Counted from the stretch's first letter, positions 36,022 through 45,397 are shown. The stretch is 64,000 bases of DNA from Paucimonas lemoignei (GCA_900475325.1 LS483371.1:4898001-4962000); one strand, 5' to 3'. The notes: generated by a model from the sequence alone, not told the origin. Numbers and translations are program-made.

Positions 36022-37088
36022 GCGCCGAGAAGATGCCGTACTACGCTGCAACGGCCTATCGCCCAGACTGCATTCCCAATCAACCACCCTCTGCTGAACG
36101 CTCATGGCTGAAGCGGTTTGGCAATAAAAGATTGCCGTGGGGCGGCACGACGGAAGTAGCGCCTGATGATTTCCTGCGAGAGCGTGCTCCCGAAAAACTT
36201 CGTTTTCAAGAACGGATGCGTAAAGAACGGAACGAAAAACTGGCCTTGGGGACCTACGTGCCTGCGCCGTATGAGCATGTGGACTTCCATGATAAACATG
36301 ACCATGAACGTTTCAGATTTTCGCTATGGGCGATGCGGGCTCAATTCTGGGTACATACGTACATGTTTGGTAAGTGGTGGGCCCTATTGTTCAGCCCGAT
36401 AATCTTGATAGTTTGTTTGATTTTTGAGTTTGACTCTCCCACCCCTTCCTTGGTTGGTTTTTTATATGGAGTATGGGGCATGGCTTACTATAGCGTTTTA
36501 CCTTGCTGTATAGCTTGGGCGCTAGGCTCCTTAGTCATCCACAAATTCCCCAAACTTTGGGTGAAACCCTCCCGAGGCCCCATGTGGGAACTCAACCGCC
36601 GTACCGGTCTGGTCACGGTCTTCGATTATAAAAACAACGGCGAATACAAAAAGAACGGCACCATCGGCGAACTCACTGCGCCGTTTTACGAGTTCGATGC
36701 GTATATCGTCTCCGCCCCTGATCGCCAAGGCACGATGAATCATGTGCTGTGCCTTGCTCATCGTTATCGAGACATCGGTATCGACTTCTCCTGTTTGATG
36801 AATATTGATGATCGCTTGCAAATGCCCTGCGCTTTATGGGATTTCCTGCAGAACTATATGGACACCAGTCACCCGCTACCGGAGTTACCGCGCTACGAAG
36901 AGTTCCGCCATCTGGACCCGACCACTGCAGCCTACGACCTGAAAACCGGCCGCAATCCGCGCTTCTGGATCGACATGGATGACGAAGCCTATAAAAAGCG
37001 GCTGAACCAGCTGCATAAAGATATCCACAACCTCAACACCTTCAAGCGCCCGAACCTTATGGCCCGGCATGTGCGGTATGTGGATTGA
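36018..37088 (+). CDS. Putative membrane immunity protein, paralogue 1 (DUF6708-like)
   Basis: This 356-residue protein starts within the stop of the effector (ATGA). The N-terminal 95 residues (PYYAATAYRPDCIPNQPPSA; LKRFGNKRLPWGGTTEVAP) and the C-terminal 190 residues from VIHKFPKLWVKPSRGPMWEL onward are nearly identical to the two following genes. Residues of about 105-170 contain two to three membrane segments (WWALLFSPIILIVCLIFEF; YYSVLPCCIAWALGSLVI) that differ from the other copies. I infer an inner-membrane immunity protein that blocks the upstream pore-former. The family name is from memory and unchecked. An alternative is a second set of effector-associated membrane factors. Confidence 0.75.
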   Translation: MSAEKMPYYAATAYRPDCIPNQPPSAERSWLKRFGNKRLPWGGTTEVAPDDFLRERAPEKLRFQERMRKERNEKLALGTYVPAPYEHVDFHDKHDHERFRFSLWAMRAQFWVHTYMFGKWWALLFSPIILIVCLIFEFDSPTPSLVGFLYGVWGMAYYSVLPCCIAWALGSLVIHKFPKLWVKPSRGPMWELNRRTGLVTVFDYKNNGEYKKNGTIGELTAPFYEFDAYIVSAPDRQGTMNHVLCLAHRYRDIGIDFSCLMNIDDRLQMPCALWDFLQNYMDTSHPLPELPRYEEFRHLDPTTAAYDLKTGRNPRFWIDMDDEAYKKRLNQLHKDIHNLNTFKRPNLMARHVRYVD

Positions 37089-37090
37089 CC

Positions 37091-38170
37091 ATGAACAATT
37101 CAAACCGTGACAACTTGCCTTACTATGCCCCGAAGGCCTATCGCCCAGACCGCATTCCCAATCAACCGCCCTCCGCAGAACGCTCATGGCTAAAGCGGTT
37201 TGGCAAAAAAAGATTACCGTGGGGCGGCACGACGGAAGTAGCACCTGATGAGTTTATGCAGCGGCGTGGGCCCAGTAACCTTCGGTTTCGCGAGGAAATG
37301 CGCAAGAAGCGAGAGGATGATTTAGCTGCTGGGATGTATGTGCCTGCGCCGTATGAACATGTTGATTTCCACGATAGACATGACCATGAGCGCTTCAGAT
37401 TCGCACTTTGGTCCAAACGCTCACAGCTCTGGAGTTACGTGTACATATTCGGGAAGGGGTGGTCATTAATTTTCACGCCTATCTACATCCTGACTGCGCT
37501 AGCGATAGCAGCGAAGTCACGTGATCCCTATCTGAGTGCACTTTTTGATCTAGTAGATGAAACGTTCTATGCAACCCTACTTCCGCTTTATTCAGCGTGG
37601 GCCCTGGGGGCGCTCGTCATCCACAAATTCCCCAAGCTCTGGGTAAAACCCTCCCGAGGCCCAATGTGGGAACTCAACCGCCGTACCGGTCTGGTCACGG
37701 TCTTCGATTATAAAAATAACGGCGAATACAAAAAGAACGGCACCATCGGCGAACTCACTGCGCCGTTTTACGAGTTCGATGCGTATATCGTCTCCGCCCC
37801 TGATCGCCAAGGCACGATGAATCATGTGCTGTGCCTTGCTCATCGTTATCGAGACATCGGTATCGACTTCTCCTGTTTGATGAATATTGATGATCGCTTG
37901 CAAATGCCCTGCGCTTTATGGGATTTCCTGCAGAACTATATGGACACCAGTCGCCCGCTACCGGAGCTACCCCGCTACGAAGAATTCCGCCACCTGGACC
38001 CGACCACTGCCGCCTACGACTTGAAAACCGGCCGCAATCCGCGCTTCTGGATCGACATGGATGACGAAGCCTATAAAAAGCGGCTGAACCAGCTGCATAA
38101 AGATATCCACAACCTCAACACCTTCAAACGCCCGAACCTTATGGCCCGGCATGTGCGGTATGTGGATTGA
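37091..38170 (+). CDS. Putative membrane immunity protein, paralogue 2
   Basis: This 359-residue protein starts at ATG 37091, two bases after the previous stop; a TTG at 37085 is a weaker overlapping start. The N- and C-terminal parts are nearly identical to paralogues 1 and 3. The central membrane region is the most divergent of the three (LWSYVYIFGKGWSLIFTPIY; ILTALAIAAKSRDPYLSALF), and residues 55-75 also differ (EFMQRRGPSNLRFREEMRKK). The pattern of shared ends and private middles suggests immunity against a different effector variant. Function is inferred from position only. Confidence 0.75.
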   Translation: MNNSNRDNLPYYAPKAYRPDRIPNQPPSAERSWLKRFGKKRLPWGGTTEVAPDEFMQRRGPSNLRFREEMRKKREDDLAAGMYVPAPYEHVDFHDRHDHERFRFALWSKRSQLWSYVYIFGKGWSLIFTPIYILTALAIAAKSRDPYLSALFDLVDETFYATLLPLYSAWALGALVIHKFPKLWVKPSRGPMWELNRRTGLVTVFDYKNNGEYKKNGTIGELTAPFYEFDAYIVSAPDRQGTMNHVLCLAHRYRDIGIDFSCLMNIDDRLQMPCALWDFLQNYMDTSRPLPELPRYEEFRHLDPTTAAYDLKTGRNPRFWIDMDDEAYKKRLNQLHKDIHNLNTFKRPNLMARHVRYVD

Positions 38171-38172
38171 CC

Positions 38173-39252
38173 ATGAACAATTCAAACCGTGACAACTTGC
38201 CTTACTATGCCCCGAAGGCCTATCGCCCAGACTGCATTCCCAATCAACCACCCTCTGCTGAACGCTCATGGCTGAAGCGGTTTGGCAATAAAAGATTACC
38301 GTGGGGCGGTACGACGGAAGTAGCCCCTGATGATTTTTTACGGGAACGGGCTCCTGAAAAGCTGCGTTTTCAAGAACGGATGCGTAAAGAACGAGAAGAC
38401 AAACTGGCCTTAGGCACCTACGTTCCTGCACCGTATGAACATGTGGATTTCCACGATAGACATGACCATGAGCACTTCAGGTTTTCGCTGTGGGCTATGC
38501 GTGCGCAATTCTGGATATATATGCATATGTTCGGAAAGTGGTGGTTCTTGTTGTCCTCGCCTCTAATACTTATTGTTTGCTTGCATTCAGCCTATAAATC
38601 GTTTTCTCCATTTTTTACTGCTTTTCTAAGCAGTTTGTGGGGAATGGCATGCATTATCTCTTTTCCATGTTTGGCCGCTTGGGCCCTGGGGGCGCTCGTC
38701 ATCCACAAATTCCCCAAGCTCTGGGTCAAGCCCTCCCGAGGCCCAATGTGGGAACTCAACCGCCGTACCGGTCTGGTCACGGTCTTCGATTATAAAAATA
38801 ACGGCGAATATAAAAAGAACGGCACCATCGGCGAACTCACTGCGCCGTTTTACGAGTTCGATGCGTATATCGTCTCCGCCCCTGATCGCCAAGGCACGAT
38901 GAATCATGTGCTGTGCCTTGCTCATCGTTATCGAGACATCGGTATCGACTTCTCCTGTTTGATGAATCTCGATGATCGCTTGCAAATGCCCTGCGCTTTA
39001 TGGGATTTCCTGCAGAACTACATGGACACCAGTCGCCCGCTACCGGAGCTACCCCGCTACGAAGAATTCCGCCACCTGGACCCGACCACTGCCGCCTACG
39101 ACTTGAAAACGGGTCGCAACCCTCGCCTCTGGATCGACATGGATGACGAAGCCTATAAAAAGCGGCTGAACCAGCTGCATAAAGATATCCACAACCTCAA
39201 CACCTTCAAACGCCCGAACCTTATGGCCCGGCATGTGCGGTATGTGGATTGA
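38173..39252 (+). CDS. Putative membrane immunity protein, paralogue 3
   Basis: This 359-residue protein has an N-terminus that is a mosaic. Its first 20 residues match paralogue 2 (MNNSNRDNLPYYAPKAYRP), and residues 40-95 match paralogue 1 (DDFLRERAPEKLRFQERMRK). The central membrane region is again distinct (FWIYMHMFGKWWFLLSSPLI; FTAFLSSLWGMACIISFPCL). The C-terminal 190 residues are almost identical to both. The mosaic points to gene conversion between copies. It ends the cluster and is followed by an extragenic hairpin and a terminator. Confidence 0.75.
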   Translation: MNNSNRDNLPYYAPKAYRPDCIPNQPPSAERSWLKRFGNKRLPWGGTTEVAPDDFLRERAPEKLRFQERMRKEREDKLALGTYVPAPYEHVDFHDRHDHEHFRFSLWAMRAQFWIYMHMFGKWWFLLSSPLILIVCLHSAYKSFSPFFTAFLSSLWGMACIISFPCLAAWALGALVIHKFPKLWVKPSRGPMWELNRRTGLVTVFDYKNNGEYKKNGTIGELTAPFYEFDAYIVSAPDRQGTMNHVLCLAHRYRDIGIDFSCLMNLDDRLQMPCALWDFLQNYMDTSRPLPELPRYEEFRHLDPTTAAYDLKTGRNPRLWIDMDDEAYKKRLNQLHKDIHNLNTFKRPNLMARHVRYVD

Positions 39253-39275
39253 ACTCGCATCGCGATGCCTTGGGT

Positions 39276-39365
39276 GTGGGACCGGCTTTAGCCGGGAAGA
39301 GGTCGATAGATTCACAACATGTGCATCAATAGAACTGCCGCCTTCCCGGCTAAAGCAGGTCCCAC
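39276..39365. repeat. Extragenic hairpin, GGCTTTAGCC family (copy 1)
   Basis: GTGGGACCGGCTTTAGCCGG and its near complement, ending GGTCCCAC, lie between paralogue 3 and the terminator. Confidence 0.85.
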
Positions 39366-39388
39366 AAAGGTCTGCCACCCAGCCAAAT

Positions 39389-39426
39389 AAAAACGCCGGG
39401 CAGATTGATCTGCCCGGCGTTTTTTA
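39389..39426. terminator. Bidirectional terminator; right copy of the 18-bp direct repeat
   Basis: CGCCGGGCAG ATTGAT CTGCCCGGCG has T-runs on both strands, so it can stop the immunity-gene transcript (plus) and the DUF3100 transcript (minus). Its first 18 bases (AAAAACGCCGGGCAGATT) repeat the left boundary at 32022-32039. Confidence 0.9.
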
Positions 39427-39444
39427 TTGCCTACCACTCAAGTC

Positions 39445-40773
39445 TTAGTGAAAGAACTCAGCAATCAATACAGCACCAATAAAGGTCCCGAAGTTCGCCA
39501 GGAACGACACCAGCACAATGCGCCAGCCCAGCATGCGGAACGCTGGCAGGTCTTTGGCGACCGACAGACCGGCAAAAGCCAGCATGGGTGTGATCACCGC
39601 GAGCATGTTGATCGAGCCGACCATCTGCGCGATTTGCGGCGCCCAAGGGCAGGCTGGCGAAGTCATGAACATGGCGACGATGGACACGGTGCACACCGCC
39701 GGGATCTTGCGGCGCAAGGCGATGCAGATCAGCTCACCGATGAACACGGCCAGGATCATCACCGCGATACCGCCGAAGGCTGCCGGTGTCAGTGTCTTGT
39801 AGCCCACGTAGTTGGCGATCAGTGCCAAGGCACCGGCTGCCACCCAGGCGCTGACCTTACCGCCCCAACCCAGTTCTTTGACTTCCAGCGAGACCTGATC
39901 ATGGCTTGGGCCTTCGGTCATGACCGAGGCTTTGGTGGTGCGACCAATGATCGGCTCCAGCACGCGATAACCCCAGACCGCCAGCGGCAGGGAGATGAAC
40001 AGCGTGAAGTAGGTACCGATAGTGGTGGTGATCAGGTTGGACGCCGCCGCCAGCGCCATGACTTCCTTGGCCACTTCAGGCGTCTGCTGGGCAGCAATTG
40101 CGCCTGCCGCAGCGGCCATCATGCTGCCCGAACCAATGCCCGAGCCCATGGCCAGCGAGTTGGGGTGGAAGATCCCGAGGCTGGCAATGAAGCCTGCAAC
40201 GATGGCGATGAACAGCGCACCGAACAGGGTGCCGGTCAGGTATTCGGCGAGTACGCCGCGACCTTCAGGGGAGTCCATGCCGTAGCGCTCGCCGATGATC
40301 GCCAGGCTTGGCTCACGGCCCACCGAGAACGTCGCGCCAATGGCTTCACGCTTGATACCCAGCATCAACGCCACTGGCAAACCGAGGATCACGGTGCCGA
40401 CAAAGTGGCCGAACTCCTGAAACAGCAGCGCCCAACCGGAAGCGAACACCAGCGGCAGCGAGCCGCCGACGACCATCCCCAGCTTGGCGATGAACACCAG
40501 CAGTGCCGGTTGCAGGATGGAGGCAGAACGCACCTGATCGCCCAGCCCGAGACCGATGCTGCCAGGCATGCGCTTGCTGAAAATCCCAATGCTGGCACCG
40601 ATCAACAGCGCCCAGACCATCGGCAGCAGCACCACCTTGCCAGGGCCGAGGGGAATATTGATCGCGCCGATGAGTTCGGCAATGACCAGGATGATCGCCG
40701 CCCAGATGTACAGCTTTACAGTGGATGAAACAGCACGGTTTTCGCCCAGTGGTACGGCGTGAGAATGTTGCAT
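39445..40773 (-). CDS. DUF3100-type multispanning membrane protein
   Basis: This inner-membrane protein of 442 residues has about 11 hydrophobic segments (YIWAAIILVIAELIGAINIP; LITTTIGTYFTLFISLPLAV; AAGALALIANYVGYKTLTP). The glycine/serine-rich motif AMGSGIGSGSMMAAAAGAIA is characteristic. I recognise the DUF3100 pattern, a transporter-like family without an established substrate, sometimes found near M20 amidohydrolases. Here the nearest such enzyme is at 27995, on the other side of the serine dehydratase and effector genes. It was first considered as a glutamate symporter but lacks that family's motifs. Confidence 0.75.
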   Translation of the reverse strand: MQHSHAVPLGENRAVSSTVKLYIWAAIILVIAELIGAINIPLGPGKVVLLPMVWALLIGASIGIFSKRMPGSIGLGLGDQVRSASILQPALLVFIAKLGMVVGGSLPLVFASGWALLFQEFGHFVGTVILGLPVALMLGIKREAIGATFSVGREPSLAIIGERYGMDSPEGRGVLAEYLTGTLFGALFIAIVAGFIASLGIFHPNSLAMGSGIGSGSMMAAAAGAIAAQQTPEVAKEVMALAAASNLITTTIGTYFTLFISLPLAVWGYRVLEPIIGRTTKASVMTEGPSHDQVSLEVKELGWGGKVSAWVAAGALALIANYVGYKTLTPAAFGGIAVMILAVFIGELICIALRRKIPAVCTVSIVAMFMTSPACPWAPQIAQMVGSINMLAVITPMLAFAGLSVAKDLPAFRMLGWRIVLVSFLANFGTFIGAVLIAEFFH

Positions 40774-40836
40774 GGTTGTCCCCTCACCTGTTGAAAAGCC
40801 GTTATGCGGCTGCTCAATAGTTGTTGTTTTTCAGGA

Positions 40837-40851
40837 GGTGCCGACGGCACC
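40837..40851. repeat. Small inverted repeat upstream of the DUF3100 gene
   Basis: GGTGCC GAC GGCACC lies 64 bases upstream of the DUF3100 start and could be an operator. The remaining sequence to 41127 shows no gene that I can support. Confidence 0.35.
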
Positions 40852-41126
40852 CAGGGCAGTTTCAAATCCATGCCGGGGCATGGAAACCCGCGCGCTCTGC
40901 GGGTCATGACGCTCAATGCTCTCGCCTGCTTAATGACGCCCCTTTTCAGGGTTGCTCCGCCAGCAGATCCGGCCTTTGCGACCCCGGACATATCGCCCGT
41001 GGTGCAGCCCGAGTATGGGTAGGGACAGGGCACGCACCAATATTACGGATTGAGTTTATTGTTGCCTTAAAGAGAACACCAAAAGGCACGGATGTGAGGG
41101 TTCCGGGGAGGGCTGCACGCTGCCCC

Positions 41127-41216
41127 CGTAGGAGCGGCTTTAGCCGCGAAGACGTTGGCCTAAACGCTGGATTTTGATCGTCAGCACCATTGCTCGCGGC
41201 TAAAGCCGCTCCTACG
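41127..41216. repeat. Extragenic hairpin, GGCTTTAGCCGCGAA family
   Basis: CGTAGGAGCGGCTTTAGCCG and its complement, ending CGCTCCTACG. It is 21 bases downstream of the chemoreceptor 3' end and probably acts in its termination. Confidence 0.85.
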
Positions 41217-41237
41217 TAAGACCCGACAATGGGCCTA

Positions 41238-43295
41238 TCAATCCAACTGAAAACGCGCCGTGTTATCGCTCAGCGCGCGGCTGCCTTTGCTCAGGGTATC
41301 GGCGGCCTGATTCACGGCCCGCGCGCCATCGAGCAGACGGCCTGCAGCCTGATCGACCTGCTGGATATTGCCGCTCACCTCATCGGCGGTGCTGGCTTGC
41401 TCTTCCACGGCTGTGGATATCTGCGCCAGGGTATCGGTCACGCCCTGCACAGCGCTGGCGATTTCCACCAGGCGCTGGCCCAGATCAGTCACCGACTGCG
41501 CATCGTTGACCGCCTGGCCACAGGCCGTTTCCATCAAGCCCACCGCCTGGCTCACGGTGGAGCGCAAGCTGTCGACCGTGCCGGCAATTTCTGCCGTTGA
41601 GGCCTGGGTGCGTTGCGACAGGCTGCGCACCTCATCGGCCACGACGGCAAAACCACGACCCTGCTCACCCGCCCGCGCCGCTTCGATCGCTGCGTTGAGC
41701 GCCAGCAGGTTGGTCTGTTCGGCGATGCCTCGAATCGCATCGACCACAGACTGAATCTGCTGGCCCTGCTCACTGACACGCCCCAGCGCCGCAGCGGTAT
41801 CGGTCAGCCGCTGATTGAGCTGCTGAATGCTGGTGGTGGTGCGCTCACTGTCACGGCTGCTTTCTTCGGCAATCTTGCGGGTCTGCCTGGCGCTGTCCGA
41901 TGCCTGCTCACAACTTCTGGCAACGCCTTGCGAGGTGGCGGCCAATTCGGTGGCGGCGGCCGCAATCTGACTGATCTGGTACTGCTGCTCTTCCACTTCA
42001 TTCAAGGTGCCGCTGGACTGGGTGTTGAGTGTCAGCACCGCACTGCCCAACTGCTTGGTCTCGTGATTGACCCCTAGCAGGCTGGTGCGCAACTGCACCA
42101 CGGCCGCGTTCAGCGCGGCACTGATGATCGCCAGTTCATCGCGACCATGCACCGCGACCTGTACGCAGAGATTGCCGTCGCGCAGGGACTCGGCCAGGGT
42201 CGTGATGCCACTGGCGCTGCGCCGGATCGAGGCCTGCAGGCAGGCAAACAGATAAAGCGCGGCGAGCAGCAACACGCCAAAGCAGATGCCCATCGGGATG
42301 AACTGCATGTTGGATTTGTCGTGGTAGTAATCCAGTCGTGCGTCCAGCGACTGCAGGGACTGGATACGCAAACTGGCCAGATCATTGAGCAAACCATCGA
42401 CACTACGCTCGAACCCCGGCGCGTCGAGTTTGATGGTGGCGCCAAACACACCATCGTCCAGCACCTTCAATTCGGTCTTGAGGCGCTCCAGAGTGGCCGT
42501 GTACTTATCGGCCCATGGCGTCATCTCGGCAGGTAACTTGGATTTCAGGAAATCACCGGTCTTGACCAGTTGATCCTGTGCATCAGTAATGCGCCCGCGC
42601 AATTCGCGCATCTGCAGACGGCTCTGCAAACTGAATTGCCCGGTGACCACAGAGGTCTGGCCGACGCTGGCCATGCGGCCGACGCGTTCGACCAACTCGG
42701 GTACTTGCTGGGTCGAAATCTGCATCAACAGGTAGGTTTCAAGCCACGGATCGAGAATCAGGCCGCTGTCGGTGGCGATCTGCTCGCGCAGGGCCTGAAG
42801 GTTGCCCAGGGCGTTGGTGAAGCGATCGTAACCGTCCGGCCACCAGCCCACGGTGCGCAGCGATGCGATGTCCATCCCGGTGACCGAGGCTTTCAAGGTG
42901 TCGAAACGCTTGAGGGTATCGGCGCTGGCCTGCTCGCGATTGAGCGTGGCGCCCAGCGAATCAAGCGCCTGTGCGATACGCGGCCCTGCTGCATCCATGG
43001 CGCTCATCGCTGCCTTGGCGGCCGGGGTCGGCTCTTTGAGAATGTCGGAGGCTTTCCAGCGGGCAGCGTTGTCACGCTGATGGGAAAGCTCGCCATCGAC
43101 CTGATCCAGCGCCAGCAACTGACTGACGCCCGACCGCTCACCCGTGATGGTGGCGATCTTGCCACGGTAGTCCTGGCCGATCACCCACAGGCTGGCTACC
43201 AGCGGCAGCATGAATAACAGAAACAGCATCTGAAACTTACGCGCAAAGCCAAAACGGCTAAGCATGCGCATACCCGGCGACAAAAGACTGAACAT
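41238..43295 (-). CDS. Methyl-accepting chemotaxis protein
   Basis: This 685-residue inner-membrane chemoreceptor has TM1 near residues 20-42 ([20 protein letters not shown]). A large, about 290-residue, helical periplasmic sensor follows, then TM2 near 335-357 ([18 protein letters not shown]), a HAMP domain and the cytoplasmic signalling bundle. The bundle has the conserved tip ([40 protein letters not shown]). The start [11 protein letters not shown] at 43295 gives a short cytoplasmic lead. It is transcribed alone. The ligand is not predictable. Confidence 0.94.
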   Translation of the reverse strand: MFSLLSPGMRMLSRFGFARKFQMLFLLFMLPLVASLWVIGQDYRGKIATITGERSGVSQLLALDQVDGELSHQRDNAARWKASDILKEPTPAAKAAMSAMDAAGPRIAQALDSLGATLNREQASADTLKRFDTLKASVTGMDIASLRTVGWWPDGYDRFTNALGNLQALREQIATDSGLILDPWLETYLLMQISTQQVPELVERVGRMASVGQTSVVTGQFSLQSRLQMRELRGRITDAQDQLVKTGDFLKSKLPAEMTPWADKYTATLERLKTELKVLDDGVFGATIKLDAPGFERSVDGLLNDLASLRIQSLQSLDARLDYYHDKSNMQFIPMGICFGVLLLAALYLFACLQASIRRSASGITTLAESLRDGNLCVQVAVHGRDELAIISAALNAAVVQLRTSLLGVNHETKQLGSAVLTLNTQSSGTLNEVEEQQYQISQIAAAATELAATSQGVARSCEQASDSARQTRKIAEESSRDSERTTTSIQQLNQRLTDTAAALGRVSEQGQQIQSVVDAIRGIAEQTNLLALNAAIEAARAGEQGRGFAVVADEVRSLSQRTQASTAEIAGTVDSLRSTVSQAVGLMETACGQAVNDAQSVTDLGQRLVEIASAVQGVTDTLAQISTAVEEQASTADEVSGNIQQVDQAAGRLLDGARAVNQAADTLSKGSRALSDNTARFQLD

Positions 43296-43680
43296 GTCCG
43301 ACCACTCCCCTGGACATCCTGCGTGGTTGGCAAAAGCCATTGCAGGTGTCTTTCAAATCACTACCGGCAAAATGCCATGTAATTGTTTCAATGGCGATAG
43401 CCACTCGAGCATCTTGTTTTTGAATCGGGAAGCAGCGAGTCCCCAATCCTCATACTGCGCGCATGCAAGCAATATTCGGACCGTTCGGAGAAGGCTCTAA
43501 ATCCGGAGGTAGAAGTCGTAAAGCTGGCACTCTGCCGCTTAGGTGGGGCAAAACCACACAACCCGTCAAAGCGGGTGTAACTGAAAGACAAACTGCCGTC
43601 GAACAAGTGCACCTTTTTGGGGCAACCAATACTCCAATCCTAACCGCTTGATCACACGCATAAATTTTTCAGAACAAGGG

Positions 43681-43709
43681 TTGACACATTTCCGTTATCC
43701 GCGAATAAT
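43681..43709 (+). promoter_or_regulatory. Sigma-70 promoter of tRNA-Met
   Basis: TTGACA and AATAAT are separated by 17 bases, ending 11 bases before the mature tRNA. This is a near-consensus promoter, as expected for a stable RNA gene. The stretch from 43296 to 43680 shows no gene I can support. Confidence 0.75.
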
Positions 43710-43720
43710 GCGCGCCACTT

Positions 43721-43797
43721 GGCTACATAGCTCAGTTGGTTAGAGCATAGCATTCATAATGCTGGGGTCCGGGGTTCAAGTCCCTGTGTAGCCACCA
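43721..43797 (+). tRNA. tRNA-Met, elongator (anticodon CAT)
   Basis: GGCTACA and TGTAGCC form the acceptor stem, the D-arm is AGCTCAGTTGGTTAGAGC, the anticodon loop CTCATAA-like reads TTCATAA with CAT, the T-arm is GGTTCAAGTCC and CCA is encoded. It is very similar to the Escherichia coli elongator tRNA-Met and unlike the initiator. A tRNA-Ile with CAT anticodon cannot be fully excluded without an identity-element check. Confidence 0.95.
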
Positions 43798-43841
43798 AGT
43801 ACCTGCTTCATGACATCATCGATGTCAGTGAAGCAACAAGA

Positions 43842-43866
43842 AGCCCGCCTAGTGCGGGCTTTCTTG
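43842..43866 (+). terminator. Intrinsic terminator after tRNA-Met
   Basis: AGCCCGC CTAGT GCGGGCT followed by TTCTTGTTT. An almost identical hairpin with the same CTAGT loop is used at 49554-49579. Confidence 0.88.
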
Positions 43867-43916
43867 TTTCTGGCTGTCTCTCCACGTACCCCGCCCTCCG
43901 GCGTTTCGTATCTGCG

Positions 43917-44174
43917 CTACGCCAGTCGCTTCATAGACAGCTCCATTTTTCCCATGAGGTCTCTCTGTTCTTTCAGCGAGAGCACCAGACTGGCGATGGA
44001 TCTGCTGGTAGACAGTTCGGACAAGGGCATAGCCGTTACATACAGTTCGATATCGCCTGATTTGGGATTGAGGAGTTTCACCGAGAAGCTGTCGTTTGCA
44101 CCGATAACGCATTCGCACTTCGAAGGCAAAAACGCTGTTTCAAGAATTCTCTGGATATCTGTTTTTGAATACAT
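43917..44174 (-). CDS. DUF1652 domain protein
   Basis: This small 85-residue cytoplasmic protein begins MYSKTDIQRILETAFLPSKC and contains CVIGANDSFSVKLLNPKSG. This pattern matches the DUF1652 family, widespread in Pseudomonas and of unknown function. It is transcribed towards tRNA-Met, with no operon partner. Confidence 0.8.
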   Translation of the reverse strand: MYSKTDIQRILETAFLPSKCECVIGANDSFSVKLLNPKSGDIELYVTAMPLSELSTSRSIASLVLSLKEQRDLMGKMELSMKRLA

Positions 44175-44334
44175 CGTGCGTCCTCTGCTGGGTCGACGGT
44201 TTCATCAAGAGTATGACAATCCCGCGCCGATTTGTTGCCGGTCGTCGTGCGGGCCGGCCAAGCGCCGACTTTCTCGTTTGCCCTTCACGCTTTTTTCACG
44301 TCCTGCGCCGTACATTCAAGCTCTATCAGACATT

Positions 44335-44367
44335 AAGCCCGTTGATCCCCATCGCGGGCTTTTCTTT
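44335..44367 (+). terminator. Terminator-like hairpin without a clear upstream gene
   Basis: AAGCCCG and CGGGCTT flank a 13-base loop and are followed by TTTCTTT on the plus strand. No plus-strand protein gene precedes it within the 160-base gap after the DUF1652 start, so it either ends an unrecognised small RNA or is used by neighbouring read-through. Confidence 0.5.
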
Positions 44368-44428
44368 GCCTGAAATTCGTCGCCCGTCCCTTCAATGCTC
44401 CAAAAGCTATGTTCGCGCACAGGCAGTT

Positions 44429-44983
44429 CTAACCGCCTGAAGCCGTGAGAGACCTATGTGGTGCTTTCGTGCCAACTGCCCGGCCGAGCTTTTCAACCAC
44501 CGCGCCAACACGACTCTCCCTGGATAAATCCCCCTCCAGCCTGAGCACTTCACACTGGCGTTGCTCAAGCCATTCCCGGTGCCTTCGCAAGCTACGGCCC
44601 GGCTCGGTGCCGCTATCGTACTGCGCCGCCCACGCCAGGAACTCGGGCCTGGCGACGCCGAAGCGCTGCTCTTCTCGCCGCTTGAGTCGCGCCAGGCGTA
44701 TGTCGCTCGGGACGTAGAGGAAAACCACCAGATCGAAAATATCCTCAAGCTCCCTCCCCCAATCCATCACCGATCCGGAAACAACGGCGTCGGGCGCGGC
44801 GCGCAAATCGGCCAACATCAGTGCACATCGCGGCTCAGCGGCAACACGCTGTTGATACGGCGGGTCCGTGGGATGCCAGAAATAGTCGTCAGCCTCGATA
44901 TGTCGGACTGACAACTGTTCGGACAACTCATAACCCAAGGTGGACGTGCCAGAGCCAGCGGCGCCGGTGATCAGGATGTACAT
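44429..44983 (-). CDS. P-loop adenylate-kinase-like protein
   Basis: This 184-residue nucleotide-binding protein begins MYILITGAAGSGTSTLGYEL, with the Walker A box GAAGSGTST. It carries a kinase-like acidic site (HIEADDYFWHPTDPP) and an arginine-rich lid (RLKRREEQRF). It belongs to the broad small-molecule kinase group annotated as adenylate kinase-like or AAA ATPase. The substrate is unknown. Five extra residues at the N-terminus are possible if the ATG at 44998 is used. Confidence 0.82.
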   Translation of the reverse strand: MYILITGAAGSGTSTLGYELSEQLSVRHIEADDYFWHPTDPPYQQRVAAEPRCALMLADLRAAPDAVVSGSVMDWGRELEDIFDLVVFLYVPSDIRLARLKRREEQRFGVARPEFLAWAAQYDSGTEPGRSLRRHREWLEQRQCEVLRLEGDLSRESRVGAVVEKLGRAVGTKAPHRSLTASGG

Positions 44984-45397
44984 GCTTGAACTCGTCAAAT
45001 GCTGAAATGGCAGGCCTGGATGCTAGTTGATCAGCCTACGGTGATCCAACGAGTAGACAGCCCTGAATAACTCACAACCGCCAGCTTTGTCCCGATCGTC
45101 GCCCAAATGGCTGATATGCGGTACGGAAGTCGCATATAAGCACCAGATGCGACACCACAACACCTTGACAACAAACAAGAAATAATTTGTCTCAACTTTT
45201 TCAAACCTGATAGCATCCTGCTACCCGTGATGAGCAGACGGCACTCAAGTGTCGCGCCTCAATGCTGTGCTGAATGAGCTGTTGCATCCAGCCGCCCTAT
45301 GCAAACGAACCACAATTAGAGCAACCCCCGAGGTCTGCCAGCCCTGTTCCTGATTGCGCCCCCGCGCCTGAAACGACTGCGAGTTGTCTGTCGACTG

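Noticed and set aside
32305..39252. Prophage or integrative element as the source of the effector island
   Set aside because: No integrase, phage, conjugation or transposase gene and no tRNA-end duplication is visible. The only boundary signal is the 18-bp repeat.
39445..40773. Reading of this membrane protein as a sodium/glutamate symporter
   Set aside because: It lacks that family's motifs and its glycine/serine-rich pattern fits DUF3100 better.
43296..43680. Short minus-strand frame of 74 codons upstream of the chemoreceptor
   Set aside because: It has no ribosome site, no family resemblance and an irregular composition, so I treat the stretch as promoter region only.
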